DNA of 64,000 nucleotides from Glycomyces luteolus (GCF_027622875.1 NZ_JAPZVP010000025.1:1-64000), one strand, 5' to 3'; shown: positions 1 through 9,729, numbered from the stretch's first letter. Notes: generated from the letters alone by a model not told the origin. Translations and numbers: made by a program.

Positions 1-28
1 CGCCCCTCTCCTTGTCTGCGTTGGGAGG

Positions 29-1567
29 TCAGACCTCGATGAGCCTGCCGTTGACCGGGAACTTCAGCGTCTCCGGCCAGGAGCGGCGGATCATCTCGTG
101 GAAGGCCGCCCCGGACATGCGGTCCTCGAGCGGGACGGCGAGCAGCGCCTTGTAGATCCGCCGGGAGTTCAGGATCGTGAAGGTGTCGAACACGACGTCG
201 GATTCGATGTGGTGGGCGGCGAGCCACGTCCCGCACCGGTGCTCCCAGTAAAGGAGGTCGTACGGGTCGAGCAGCTCCGCGGCGCGCTCGAACTCGGCGG
301 CGTCGATCCACTCGGCGAAGGCGGCGGCGAACGACGCCGGCCGGGAGTTGCGGTGGGTCAGCAGATACGCCATGCGGTCCGCGGTGAGCTCGTCCGGCTG
401 CTCGCGCTCGACGCGGTAATACGACCGCGCGATCTCGTAGAGGTTCGAGCGGATGTGCAGCCCTCGGCAGCCGCCCTCGTACGCGCGCAATGACGCGGTC
501 TCGGTGGGGTTGCTGCGGCGTCCCGAGTTGCGGTCCATGACCGCGGCCAGCGGCTCGGTCAGGAAACGGGACCCGGTCTGGATGCGGTGGTGCCGGAAGC
601 CGAGGTGCTCGGCCAGCTCCTGGGCGGCGTCCGCATCGGCGCGCCGCGCCGGGACGGTGCCGTCCTTCCCGAGCCTGGCGTCGTACGTGAAGTAGTCGAC
701 CTGGTCCTTGACGGATCTGGAGAGCGCCAGCGTGGTCCGGCTGTCGAGACCCGCGGTGAGCGAGATGACCAGCGGTCCGCGCGAGGCCAGCAGCTCCAAC
801 TGCCGCTGCAGCAGCGGCAGCACCTCGTCGACGGCGTCCCCGGTGGTGCGCGGCTCCAAGGCGTCGCTCGGGAAGAACCGGCGGGGCTCGGCGGTGCCGA
901 ACGCCAGCTCGGTGTTCGGGGTCAGGGCGAAGACCCGGGCGAACTGCGTGATCCGGCCCGGCACGGCGTAGGCGTTGAACTCCTTGCGGATCGCCTGCAC
1001 GTCGGGGAACGCCGAGGGGGCCGAGCCGACCTGGTCGGCGACGAGCGAGGCGTGCGAGGCGGCGTAGGTCCGGCCGTCCCGGCGGCCGTAGTACACCGAC
1101 CGGAGCGCGGCGGCGTCGGACTGCACGAAGACCTCGTCGCCCTCGTTGTACAGCACCGCGAACCGGCCGCTGAGACCGTCGATCCGCTCGAGCATCGCCT
1201 TGCGCCCGACCGCCTTGGCGCGCAGCAGCGCGGCGGCGATCGAACCCATGTCGTCGTCCCAGGTCTCCAGGCAGATCGCGCGGCCGAACACGGCCACCCA
1301 GGAGCTTCCAGAACGGACCATCGCGAACGCGCTGCGCGGGTCGTACGAGAACCACAGGCGGTCGATGCGAGCCTGGCGCCAGTGGGCGACCGGAACCTCG
1401 TGGGCGTCCGGCGCGAGGAGGAACCCGCGCGCGTACAGCAGCTCGGAGCAGTCGCCCGCGGCCGGGATGTCGGCGTCCTCGACCGCTGCCGAAGACCACT
1501 CGGCGGCGTCCGCGAAGGGCAGCAGCCGACTGCGGATCGGGTGGGGCTTGAGCCAGGGAACGGTCAT
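29..1567 (-). CDS. asparagine-synthase-like protein, amidotransferase half apparently inactive
   Basis: 512 aa. The C-terminal half is an ATP-pyrophosphatase synthetase domain, with the PP-loop at about residues 269-276 (SLTAGLDS), as in asparagine synthase B and beta-lactam synthetases. The N-terminal half resembles the class II glutamine amidotransferase fold (GRFAVLYNEGD near 134-144), but the chain starts MTVPWLKP and lacks the Cys2 nucleophile, so glutamine hydrolysis is unlikely. It may instead activate a carboxylate with ATP and use another amine; this is inference. The ATG start has a GAAGGA ribosome site about 8 nt upstream. It sits at the edge of a glycosyltransferase region and diverges from the methyltransferase gene at 1859, so amidation of a surface-glycan sugar is possible. 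Family confidence is good; substrate unknown. Confidence 0.75.
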   Translation of the reverse strand: MTVPWLKPHPIRSRLLPFADAAEWSSAAVEDADIPAAGDCSELLYARGFLLAPDAHEVPVAHWRQARIDRLWFSYDPRSAFAMVRSGSSWVAVFGRAICLETWDDDMGSIAAALLRAKAVGRKAMLERIDGLSGRFAVLYNEGDEVFVQSDAAALRSVYYGRRDGRTYAASHASLVADQVGSAPSAFPDVQAIRKEFNAYAVPGRITQFARVFALTPNTELAFGTAEPRRFFPSDALEPRTTGDAVDEVLPLLQRQLELLASRGPLVISLTAGLDSRTTLALSRSVKDQVDYFTYDARLGKDGTVPARRADADAAQELAEHLGFRHHRIQTGSRFLTEPLAAVMDRNSGRRSNPTETASLRAYEGGCRGLHIRSNLYEIARSYYRVEREQPDELTADRMAYLLTHRNSRPASFAAAFAEWIDAAEFERAAELLDPYDLLYWEHRCGTWLAAHHIESDVVFDTFTILNSRRIYKALLAVPLEDRMSGAAFHEMIRRSWPETLKFPVNGRLIEV

Positions 1568-1858
1568 TCGTGGTCCTTCAAGTGCATTTCGGGGGCCGGT
1601 TCCGCGGGGCAGGTCGCGTCCGAAGCAGGGGGTCGCCGCACGACCGGCACAGGGGTCCGCATGCCAGACTACCTTCCACTTCGGTGTGTCCCGCCCGCCA
1701 GTGGCGCCGCCGCCCGCGTAACGAGTCGAACCGGTTTGTCAGTAGAGTGAGGCAGGCCCCGACATTGCGTCACGAGCGCGCGGGGGCGTCTCCGAACAGC
1801 GGATCCCAGGTGCATCCCCGGCGCCACGGGTAGCCCTTCAGTGCCAGACGAGGAAGAC

Positions 1859-2926
1859 ATGACGTTCCCCTTCCGCGGCGACCTCTTCGCCGTCGCCGCC
1901 GCCGTAGTGCTCGCAACGATCGCGGGCCTGTCCATCGGCGGCCTCCCCCTCGCCGCGTACGCCATGCTCTCGACGGCGATGCTCGGCGGCATGTACGTCC
2001 TCTGGAGCCGCGCGAAGCGCTCGCAGCGGCACGCCGCGGCCGGCGTCGACAAGCGGCTCAAGGGGATCGAGCAGCAGCTCAGCAGCATGCAGGCTGAGCA
2101 GGCCAAGCAGACCAAGCGCCTTACGGTCCTGCCCCGGCAGCTGGACGCGCTCGAACCCAGGCTCGAGGCGATCGCGGCGGCGGTCGAAGGACTGCGGGCC
2201 CCGGACGGCGACGTCGACCGGCTGCACCAGCGGCTGGCATCGATCGGCGACTCGGTCGAACGCCTCCCCAACCAGACCAAGAACGCCGTGCGCACCTGGA
2301 CGCGAACGGTCTACGCGGAACTCGAGGACCTCGAAGCCCTCTACCGCGACATCAATCCCGACCAGGCGCTCCCGCCTATGCGCGGCTGGGCGGCCGGAGC
2401 CGACCTGTCCCGCTTCCTCTACCGCGAGGTCGCCGACAACGGCCGCCGCAACATCGTCGAGTGCGGATCCGGATCGACCACCGTCATCCTCGCGTACGCC
2501 TTGCGCGCCAACGGTTCCGGCCGGGTCACCTCGCTTGAGCACCAGGAGGAGTTCGTCGAGGCCACGCAGCGGATGCTCGCCGATCGGGGACTCAGCGAAT
2601 GGGCCCAGGTCGTGCACGCGCCCCTCACCGACGTCAAACTCGGCGAGGAGGGGTTCCTGTGGTACGAGCCCGGCCGCATCCCGGACGGGCCGATCGACAT
2701 GTGCTTCGTGGACGGACCGCCACGCACCGTCGGCGACGCCGCCCGCTACCCGGCCGTCCCGCTGATGCGCGACCGGCTCGCCTCCGACGCGGTGATCATC
2801 CTCGACGACGCCCATCGCAGCGATGAGCGCGCCATCGGCGAACGCTGGCAGGCCGAACTGCCCGACTTCACCGCGCAGCGGCTCCGGCACGACTACGGCA
2901 CGTTCGTCCTGCGCCGGAACGCCTGA
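1859..2926 (+). CDS. membrane-anchored class I SAM methyltransferase-like protein
   Basis: 355 aa. Two hydrophobic segments at about residues 6-27 and 29-49 are followed by a basic stop and a helical linker rich in E, Q and K (about 60-135). The C-terminal half is Rossmann-like: a glycine motif (ECGSGSTT) near 201-208, an acidic end of strand 2 (SLEHQEE), and FVDGPP and ILDDAH near 275-310. These match the class I SAM-dependent methyltransferase pattern seen in sugar-modifying enzymes. I chose ATG 1859 because GAGGA lies just upstream; an in-frame GTG at 1841 has no ribosome site. Beside glycosyltransferases it probably methylates a cell-surface glycan at the inner membrane face. Methyl acceptor not predictable. 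Confidence 0.7.
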   Translation: MTFPFRGDLFAVAAAVVLATIAGLSIGGLPLAAYAMLSTAMLGGMYVLWSRAKRSQRHAAAGVDKRLKGIEQQLSSMQAEQAKQTKRLTVLPRQLDALEPRLEAIAAAVEGLRAPDGDVDRLHQRLASIGDSVERLPNQTKNAVRTWTRTVYAELEDLEALYRDINPDQALPPMRGWAAGADLSRFLYREVADNGRRNIVECGSGSTTVILAYALRANGSGRVTSLEHQEEFVEATQRMLADRGLSEWAQVVHAPLTDVKLGEEGFLWYEPGRIPDGPIDMCFVDGPPRTVGDAARYPAVPLMRDRLASDAVIILDDAHRSDERAIGERWQAELPDFTAQRLRHDYGTFVLRRNA

Positions 2927-2935
2927 GCGGCGCGG

Positions 2936-3319
2936 TCACTGCGCGTCCGTGCGCTCCCGGGTCAGTTCCGTGAACCGGCGTTCGAGCTGGTACCGCTCCT
3001 GCTCGTAGGCGGCCAGCAGCCGCCGGGCCAGGTATTCGGCACGCTCGGCCTCGGCGACCTCGCCCTTCTTCGAGGGCGCGAGGGCCCTGCGCACCGTGAG
3101 CTCCATCCGCCTGCCGTACACGGCCTCCGCGATCGAGCCGACCCTGCGCAGCACCAGCAGCCCCACCACCAGCAGCAGCATGGTCGTGAGCATGACCGCG
3201 GCGACCGCCGCGGCCTCGTACCCGAGCAGATAGGCGGCGAAGGCGGCGGCCTGCATGAGGCCGACTGCGGCGCAGACCGCCAGGACCTTGCGACCGAGCC
3301 GCCGGGTCAGGAAATTCAT
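2936..3319 (-). CDS. small two-TM membrane protein with coiled tail
   Basis: 127 aa from the ATG at 3319, which has AAAGG about 10 nt upstream; an in-frame ATG at 3337 lacks one. Two transmembrane helices at about 11-35 and 38-58 are followed by a charged helical tail rich in Glu and Arg, likely coiled coil. No recognised family. It lies 37 bp downstream of the large glycosyltransferase gene on the same strand and is probably cotranscribed. It could be a partner or anchor for that enzyme; this is inference from position only. Confidence 0.6.
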   Translation of the reverse strand: MNFLTRRLGRKVLAVCAAVGLMQAAAFAAYLLGYEAAAVAAVMLTTMLLLVVGLLVLRRVGSIAEAVYGRRMELTVRRALAPSKKGEVAEAERAEYLARRLLAAYEQERYQLERRFTELTRERTDAQ

Positions 3320-3356
3320 CTGGTGTGGGCCTTTCATCGTTCAGTGGAGGGTCGGT

Positions 3357-5840
3357 TCACATGGCGTGGGGCTCGAAGACGCGGGGCGCGAGCACCCGCT
3401 CCCTGAGGAAGCCCTGGAACCATTCGTAGCTGAAGTGCTCCCTGACGTACTCCTGGCCGCGCCGGCTCTGGCGCCGGAAGGCGTCGAAGTCCGCGTACAG
3501 CCCGTCGATCAAGGGCAGCACGCCGTCCGGCTCCGCGTAGAGGGCCCCTTCGCCGAAGGTCGACCTGAAGACCTCGGGCAGGACCACGACGCACCCGGCG
3601 GCCATGGCCTCCAGGATCGCGCGCCCGAACGCCTCGATGCGCACGTCGTTCGGGAAGTACACCCAGAAGTCGAGCTGGAACAGGAAGTCCCGCACCCCGG
3701 TCTCGTCGTAGCCGTATGAGATCCAGTTCATCGGCAGGCGGCCGTCCAGGAGCTGCCGGGCGGACTCGCTGCCGCCCATGGTCCGCACGTCGTAGCCGTC
3801 GGTTCCGGGGTAGACCTTGAGCAGGGTCTCGGCGTCGCCGGGCCACTTCGTGTAGTGGTCGCGCGAGTGCCGCCCGATCACCGGCCGGTCGGAGCGGAAC
3901 GCGTCGCGGCGCACCAGCCAGTCCGCCGCGTCCAGGATGCCGGGGATATGCGTGGTCGAGAGCGGCCGCGACACCGGCGGCACCGTGTCCACCAGGGACT
4001 CGGCGGCCTGCGGGCCCTGCCCGACCCAGACCGGCTCGACCCCGAACCAGCGGGCGGCGTTCCGCTCGCAGTCCAAGGTGAAGTACCGCAGGTCGCTGCC
4101 GTCCGCTTCATGCGGGGGCTGGTTCGCGTGGATGAAGAGCTGCCGGACCGTGCCGGGGAACTCGATCGGCCGGTCGAACTGGAGCACCAGCGGGTACCGG
4201 ATGATGAGCGTGTCGATCGCCACCGCGTCGTCCGGGGTGATGACCTCCACCGCCCCGCTGCTGATGAGCCCCTGGACCGGACCGCACAGGCTCCGCGTCT
4301 CCGGCGTCATCATCCGCACGGCCTCGAGGTTCATGACCGCCACGCGCAGGCCGATCGCCAGCGCCGCCCCGATCTCCTCCATCATGGATTTGGCGGGGCC
4401 GCCGTAGGGGCGCCAGTCGCTCGCGAAGACCAGGTCGAACCGGCGCTCGCCGTCGAAGTCCCGCATCGAGGCGGGCAGCGCGAAGGGACGCTCCTCCTGC
4501 TGGGCGGCGATGTAGGGCCGGGCGCCCGAGGCCTGCACGTTCTGGTGCCAGCGCCAGTACGCGCTGCGGTACGCGGGGAACCACGGGGTGGTGATCCGCT
4601 CCTCGCTCTCCTGGTACGGCACGGATTCGCGGTCGTCCAGGGTCAGCGCCAGCACCGTCGCGCGCGACATCGAGACCGCGCTCTTGCCGTAGGGCAGGCG
4701 GGTCCGGTCGATGAACTCCTCGACTGACTCGGGGCCTATCTCGTCGAAGTAGCCGAGGTCCTCGACGACCCTGCGGCGGAACAGGAACGTGCGCGAGTGG
4801 ACCTCGGGGCGCCAGAAGCCGAACTTGCCGATCCTGAGGTCGGCGCTGGCGCGCAGGCGGCCGGTGCGGGCGACCATGAGGCCCCTGGGCCCGCAGAGGG
4901 TGGTGAGGTGGCGGTGCACGAGGTCGGGCAGGCACCAGTCATCCGGGTCGAGGACCAGCACGAAGTCGGCGCCGGTCTCCTTGAGGGCCACGTTGACCGC
5001 GGCGCCGAAGGCGGTTCCCGGTTCGACCGGGATGAGCCGGATCTGCTCGTTGCCGTCGAGGAGGGCGCGCTCGTCGGCGTCGGGTTCGCGGTCGAGGATG
5101 AGGAGGATCTGCTGCAGGGCGTGGGTCTGGCGCAGTGCGGACCTGAGCCCGGTGAGCGCCGACCGGCCCTCCAGCGCGGGGAGGATCGCCGAGACGTCCT
5201 CGGTGAGCGTGGAGCGGGGCTGCGGAGAGGTCTCGAGCTGGTCGAAGAGCGCGGTGCCGCGTTCGGTGCGCAGGACGCACTCGGTCCGGAGGAGCCTGCC
5301 GAGGCGTGCGAGCCATTTCGCGTCCGCTTCGGGGCGCTCCCATTCGTCCCGGGCGAGGTTGCAGGCGAGGGCGCGGGAGGTGCTCTGGTGGATGCGCTTG
5401 CTGCGGGAGAGCTGCTTCGAGGCCCATTTCGCGTTGCGGACCCGCGCGCCGACGTGGACGAAGACGGCCTGGTGCTGGGCGTCGAGGGAGCTGAGGCCGA
5501 AGCGGCGCTCCAGGAACGCGTAGAGGGCGAACGCGTTCGGCAGGTCGTGTTTGGTCAGCCGCTGCTCCGCCAGGACGGAGGCGAGGTCGGCGAGGTAGTC
5601 GATGAACCGCTGCCGCTGCGGGGGCGGCGGGGTGCTCACGCCTCCTGAGCGGACCGCCGCGATCGCGTCGGCGTAGGTCGTGGGCTCGCCGAAGGCGAGG
5701 GTGGTGAAGATGTCGCGCATGCCAACCGAACCGAGCCGGATCGCCGTCGCGCTGAGGGCTCCCGGCTTGCGCTTGCCCTCGATGTCGGCATGGTCCTCGA
5801 GGAATCGAGCGCGGAGCTCGGGGGGGACACGGTGATACAT
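3357..5840 (-). CDS. bimodular glycosyltransferase (GT2-like plus GT4-like)
   Basis: 827 aa from the ATG at 5840; the in-frame GTG at 5855 abuts its AAGG and is a poorer start. Residues 1 to about 205 are helical with no family I recognise. A GT2-like module follows, with ILPALEG near 218 and an acidic DPDD at about 298-301 for metal and nucleotide-sugar binding. From about 465 on is a GT-B module with GGPAKSM near its start and EAFGRAILEAMAAG near 740, the GT4 family signature. Such tandem enzymes commonly build wall or capsule glycans in the cytoplasm. The GT2 start is degenerate (no VDDGS), so one module may be non-catalytic. It precedes the small membrane gene at 2936-3319 and diverges from the next glycosyltransferase. 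Confidence 0.75.
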   Translation of the reverse strand: MYHRVPPELRARFLEDHADIEGKRKPGALSATAIRLGSVGMRDIFTTLAFGEPTTYADAIAAVRSGGVSTPPPPQRQRFIDYLADLASVLAEQRLTKHDLPNAFALYAFLERRFGLSSLDAQHQAVFVHVGARVRNAKWASKQLSRSKRIHQSTSRALACNLARDEWERPEADAKWLARLGRLLRTECVLRTERGTALFDQLETSPQPRSTLTEDVSAILPALEGRSALTGLRSALRQTHALQQILLILDREPDADERALLDGNEQIRLIPVEPGTAFGAAVNVALKETGADFVLVLDPDDWCLPDLVHRHLTTLCGPRGLMVARTGRLRASADLRIGKFGFWRPEVHSRTFLFRRRVVEDLGYFDEIGPESVEEFIDRTRLPYGKSAVSMSRATVLALTLDDRESVPYQESEERITTPWFPAYRSAYWRWHQNVQASGARPYIAAQQEERPFALPASMRDFDGERRFDLVFASDWRPYGGPAKSMMEEIGAALAIGLRVAVMNLEAVRMMTPETRSLCGPVQGLISSGAVEVITPDDAVAIDTLIIRYPLVLQFDRPIEFPGTVRQLFIHANQPPHEADGSDLRYFTLDCERNAARWFGVEPVWVGQGPQAAESLVDTVPPVSRPLSTTHIPGILDAADWLVRRDAFRSDRPVIGRHSRDHYTKWPGDAETLLKVYPGTDGYDVRTMGGSESARQLLDGRLPMNWISYGYDETGVRDFLFQLDFWVYFPNDVRIEAFGRAILEAMAAGCVVVLPEVFRSTFGEGALYAEPDGVLPLIDGLYADFDAFRRQSRRGQEYVREHFSYEWFQGFLRERVLAPRVFEPHAM

Positions 5841-6141
5841 ATTGGCTGACTTCACCCTTGGCTGCGATCACGGGGGGAGGCTCGGCGCTCACGGGGCTGC
5901 GCCGAAAGACCGCGATCCCGACTCCGGCCAACGGCTACGGAGTCGAAAGCGAACAATAATCGATGATGCGATATTAGCAATCTGTGGCCGCCCGAGACCT
6001 CCCGCCGCCGAGTCGGCCTTGTAGGATGCAAGCAGGCTCGCACCCCTATCGCCTGCCGATCCCCCGCCGCCCGAAACCCAGGCCCGCAGCGCGTTCGCTC
6101 CGCCTCGGCGGGCCCGGCCCTGAATACGTTGAGGAGCTGCT
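5841..6141. other. intergenic region between divergent glycosyltransferase genes
   Basis: 301 bp without a gene. It contains an unusually AT-rich patch at about 5951-5982 with an imperfect dyad at 5957-5976 (TAATCG, 6-nt centre, CGATATTA). In this GC-rich background that is the likeliest site for divergent promoters and an operator, but I cannot assign -35 and -10 boxes with confidence. Confidence 0.35.
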
Positions 6142-7806
6142 TTGATCCGCCGGAACGACTGGGGCGTGCTCGACGCCACACCGCTCGGCAATTGGACCCC
6201 GGTCAAATCGGTGTCCATTGTGATTCCCGCATTCGGCTCCCAGGAGAAACTCGACCTCGCCCTCGCAGCGCTCGCGGCGCAGAGCTATCCCGAGGATCTG
6301 ACCGAGGTCGTGGTGGTCGACGACGGCAGCGAGCCGCCGCTCGAGGCCCGCAAGCCCTTCCCCGCGAACCTCCGCGTCGTCTCCCCAGAGGACGGACGCT
6401 GGGGGATCGCGGCCGCTGTCGACGCCGGTATCGCGGCGTCCACCGGCGAGGTCGTGCTGCGGCTCGACTCCGACGTGATCGCCAGCCGCCACCACGTCGA
6501 GGCGCATATGCGCTGGCACCACCAGGTCGACTACGCGGTGGTCATCGGCAAGCTCTCGTTCGCCGAGATCGAGCCGTCGCGGCTCGCTCCGGACGAGGTG
6601 CGCGACGCGGTGGCCGACAACGCCGGGTGGCGCCTGTTCGAGGGGCTCGACATCGACCGCGGCTGGCACTCGAAGGTCATCCTCAACCGCAGCGAGCTGC
6701 GCAAGGGCGATCCGCAGTCGTTCAAGGTCGCCAATGGCGCCTCGGTCTCGTTCTCCCGCGAACTCTACGAGGCCGCGGGCGGGGTCGCGACGGACCTGCT
6801 GCTGGGCGAGGACACGGAGCTGAGCTACCGGCTCGCGCAGCAGGGCGCCGTCTACATTCCGGATCGGGCCGCCGAGGCCTGGCACATCGGCGAATCGCAG
6901 ATGCGGACCGAGAAGGACCGCGGGATGCGCTACCGGCAGCCGTTCTTCGCGGGGCGCGTGCCGCTGCTGCGGCACCACCGGAAGATCCGGGGCGTGGCCT
7001 GGCGGGTCCCGCTGGTCGAGGTCGTCATCGACGGGCGCGGCCGGACGTACGAAGCAGTCGCGGCCACTGCGGGCTCGGTGCTCAGCGGCGACCAGACCGA
7101 CGTCGCGGTGAAGCTGGTCGGCGACTGGCCCGCCGCGGCGGAGGGCCGCTACCGGCCGCTCGAGGACACGTCCCAGGACGCCCGCCTCATCATGGAGGCC
7201 TTCGGCAACGACCAGCGCGTGTCGTTTGTGGATTCGGTTGATGCGACGGCCGCTCCCACGCCGTTCCGGCTCTCGCTCGCGGCAGGGATCACGCTGCGGC
7301 ACGACGCGCTCGAATCGCTCCTCGACACCGCCGACCTGCGCAACGTCGGCCGCGTCAACTGCACCCTCTCCGGTCAGGACGAGCCCGTCGCGGTCCGGCT
7401 CGACCGCACCGCCGCCGTCGCCCGGGTCCTGCGGACCACGGGCGGCCCCGAAATCGGCGACGAAGCGGTCGAGCAGGCGTGGGGCGTCTGGTGGGCCGAC
7501 GGCGACGACTGGTTCGCCGTCGCCGACGGCACTTCGGTCCCGTGGCTGCGGGCGAGCGGTACGCAGCGCGAGCTGGAGCGGCTGCAGGAATCCGAAGCGG
7601 AGCTGCGCAAGCAGGTCGAGCGGCTGAAGAAGTCCGCTTCGGACGCTCGGGCCTCGGCCTCCCGCTGGGAGAAGTCCGCCCGGGAATGGGAGAAGTCGGC
7701 CGCCGCGTGGAGCCGCGGCTCCCGCCCGAAGGCGAAGCGCCCGCGCGGCCTCCGGAGGATCGCCCGCGGTGTGAAGCGCCGACTGAAGCAGGCCCTGGGC
7801 CGGTAG
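6142..7806 (+). CDS. family 2 glycosyltransferase with C-terminal coiled coil
   Basis: 554 aa from a TTG start with GAGGAG 5 nt upstream. The N-terminal GT2 domain shows SIVIPAFGS at about 25-33, VVVDDGS at 57-63, the DSD metal site at 109-111 and the ED catalytic pair at 223-224. Residues 310-465 form a second domain of unknown role. From about 470 the chain is coiled coil with repeated EKSA units and ends in a strongly basic helix (KRRLKQALGR) that could bind membrane phospholipid. The enzyme probably transfers a sugar to a lipid-linked wall or capsule intermediate. It is followed after 48 bp by another glycosyltransferase gene, likely in one operon. Confidence 0.8.
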   Translation: MIRRNDWGVLDATPLGNWTPVKSVSIVIPAFGSQEKLDLALAALAAQSYPEDLTEVVVVDDGSEPPLEARKPFPANLRVVSPEDGRWGIAAAVDAGIAASTGEVVLRLDSDVIASRHHVEAHMRWHHQVDYAVVIGKLSFAEIEPSRLAPDEVRDAVADNAGWRLFEGLDIDRGWHSKVILNRSELRKGDPQSFKVANGASVSFSRELYEAAGGVATDLLLGEDTELSYRLAQQGAVYIPDRAAEAWHIGESQMRTEKDRGMRYRQPFFAGRVPLLRHHRKIRGVAWRVPLVEVVIDGRGRTYEAVAATAGSVLSGDQTDVAVKLVGDWPAAAEGRYRPLEDTSQDARLIMEAFGNDQRVSFVDSVDATAAPTPFRLSLAAGITLRHDALESLLDTADLRNVGRVNCTLSGQDEPVAVRLDRTAAVARVLRTTGGPEIGDEAVEQAWGVWWADGDDWFAVADGTSVPWLRASGTQRELERLQESEAELRKQVERLKKSASDARASASRWEKSAREWEKSAAAWSRGSRPKAKRPRGLRRIARGVKRRLKQALGR

Positions 7807-7809
7807 GAC

Positions 7810-7833
7810 GTGTCCGGACTCCATGCCGGACAC
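7810..7833 (+). other. intercistronic hairpin between two glycosyltransferase genes
   Basis: Perfect 8-bp inverted repeat GTGTCCGG / CCGGACAC with an 8-nt loop, just after the stop at 7806 and before the ribosome site of the next gene. It may protect or partly terminate the message between cistrons. A GTG at 7810 could open the next frame but would lie inside this stem. Confidence 0.4.
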
Positions 7834-7854
7834 CTGAGGAAGGACCGCTCTTTC

Positions 7855-9720
7855 ATGGTCAGAGGACGTCTCCGCGAGCTGATGGCGGGCATCGAGGGCA
7901 CCATCTTCACCATCGGGTTCGCCGGCCCTGAGAGTCTCGCCGACTCCGCGGGCGGCCACTTCCCGCCGACGATCGACCTGGACCGCGCCGAGCTGCCCCT
8001 CGCCGCGTCCAAACGGGACGCGGTGGCGCTCGTCGCCCGCAGCGTGGCCGATCTGCGGCGCGCGGCGACGATGCGCGCGCTCCTCCCGTCGAGCAAGCGG
8101 CTCTTCGTGGGCGTCACCGAGATGGGCGTGTCGCACCGCCCGAAGACCGTGCACCTGCCGGACGCCGCCGAATGGGACGCGCTCCGCAGCCTGCACGTCC
8201 AGCGCGGACCGGGAACGGGCTGGTTCGTCGAAGCCGCGACCGACCGGGCCGCGCCCCTCGGCGAGCTCATCGCGGCCGTCGTCGCCACGGCCGCGGAACC
8301 GACCGCGCCCGTCGCCCCGCTCGTAGGGCTCGCGGACCCGGGTGCGACGCAATGGAGTCCGGGCGCGCACGCCGTGGTGGTGCCGCCGGGGACCGGTGAC
8401 GGCACGTCGCCGTTCCCCGCTTCGGACCTCCTCGTGCGCACCGAGACCGCGACCGCCGCACCCGAACGCGAAGGCGCCGTGGCGGTCATCGACCGTCCCG
8501 GGCCCGACGGCCCGCTGGAGGAGCTCACCGCCGACGAGCTGCCTCCGGTCGACGAGCTGGCCGTCAACCCGATCGGCTTCACCAATGACGCCGAGGCCGG
8601 CACCGCGGTCCTGCGGTACGACGGCGCGAACTGGACCGCCGCGGCACCCGATGCGGCGATGGTGCGCCTGCCTTCGGACGGCGCCGTCACCGACGCGGAC
8701 ATCACCCGGTTGCGGCCTTTCGCCTCCGTCGCCATCGACTGGAACAGCCACCCGGGCTCCGTCGCCGCTGTGCGGGCAGTCGCCGGGCTCGCGGCCGCCG
8801 GTGTGCCGCTCACCTGCCGCAACCCCAGCCCGGACTGGGCCGGGGCGCTCGGCACCGAACTGCGCGACCGGATCGACGGCGCCGACCCGGAGACCTTCGA
8901 CGACACCGTGCAGCGCCAGCTGCACAGCATCGCCGTCCGGCGCATCGCACTGCGGGACCACTCCCGCTACGCCCGCTGGTCGGCGCTGCGCGCCGCCAAC
9001 GGCCTCCCCGCCGCGACCCCGGCGGTCACGGCGCTGCTGTGCACCCGCCGCCCGGAGTTCCTCGAGTTCGCGATCGGCCAGATCGACGGGCAGCGCCACC
9101 GGAACCTGGAGATCGTCCTCGTCCTGCACGGCCTCAGCGCGGACCTCCCCGAGGTGAAGCGCGCGATCGGGCGGACCGACCTGCCCGTCGCCGTGGTCGA
9201 AGTCGCGGGTTCGACGGTGTTCGGCGACGCCCTGAACGCCGGCGTGCGCGCCGCAGGCGGCGACTTCATCGCCAAGTTCGACGACGACGACTGGTACGGC
9301 CCACACCACCTGGACGACCTGCTGTCCGCCTCCCGGTACTCGGGCGCGGACCTCGTCGGCAACCTCGCAGAGCTCGTCCACCTCGAACCGCTGCGCACCA
9401 CGGTCTACCGGTTCGGCGTGAACGAGCGCCGGTCCCGGCACGTCTCGGGCGGCACGATGCTGATCCGCCGCGGCACCATCGCGGACCTCGGCGGCTTCCG
9501 GCCGCTGCCGTCGGCGATCGACGTCGCGCTCCTGCAGAGCCTCCTCGCCGCGCGGGGCCGGATCTACCGGATGCACGGCCTCGGGTACGTCCTCTCCCGA
9601 CGCGCGGAAGGCCACACCTGGGCCCAGCCGCCCGGCGAGTTCCTGGCGCAGGCGAAGCGGCAGTGGCCCGGCGTCAACCTCGGCGAGGCGGTTTCGACCG
9701 ATGCGCCCTTCCCGTCCTGA
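7855..9720 (+). CDS. family 2 glycosyltransferase with large N-terminal extension
   Basis: 621 aa from the ATG at 7855, with AGGAAGGA about 10 nt upstream. The GT2 catalytic domain is C-terminal: TALLCTRRPEFL near residue 393 opens the fold, DDDDW at 476-480 is the acidic metal site, and SGGTMLIRR near 535 follows it. About 390 residues precede it. They contain TPxxxxIDLDRAELP-type sequence and look like spore- or wall-glycan glycosyltransferase companions, but I recognise no family. It ends in a basic WP-rich tail. Cotranscribed with the gene ending at 7806; likely extends the same polymer. Confidence 0.72.
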   Translation: MVRGRLRELMAGIEGTIFTIGFAGPESLADSAGGHFPPTIDLDRAELPLAASKRDAVALVARSVADLRRAATMRALLPSSKRLFVGVTEMGVSHRPKTVHLPDAAEWDALRSLHVQRGPGTGWFVEAATDRAAPLGELIAAVVATAAEPTAPVAPLVGLADPGATQWSPGAHAVVVPPGTGDGTSPFPASDLLVRTETATAAPEREGAVAVIDRPGPDGPLEELTADELPPVDELAVNPIGFTNDAEAGTAVLRYDGANWTAAAPDAAMVRLPSDGAVTDADITRLRPFASVAIDWNSHPGSVAAVRAVAGLAAAGVPLTCRNPSPDWAGALGTELRDRIDGADPETFDDTVQRQLHSIAVRRIALRDHSRYARWSALRAANGLPAATPAVTALLCTRRPEFLEFAIGQIDGQRHRNLEIVLVLHGLSADLPEVKRAIGRTDLPVAVVEVAGSTVFGDALNAGVRAAGGDFIAKFDDDDWYGPHHLDDLLSASRYSGADLVGNLAELVHLEPLRTTVYRFGVNERRSRHVSGGTMLIRRGTIADLGGFRPLPSAIDVALLQSLLAARGRIYRMHGLGYVLSRRAEGHTWAQPPGEFLAQAKRQWPGVNLGEAVSTDAPFPS

Positions 9721-9729
9721 ATGGATCCC

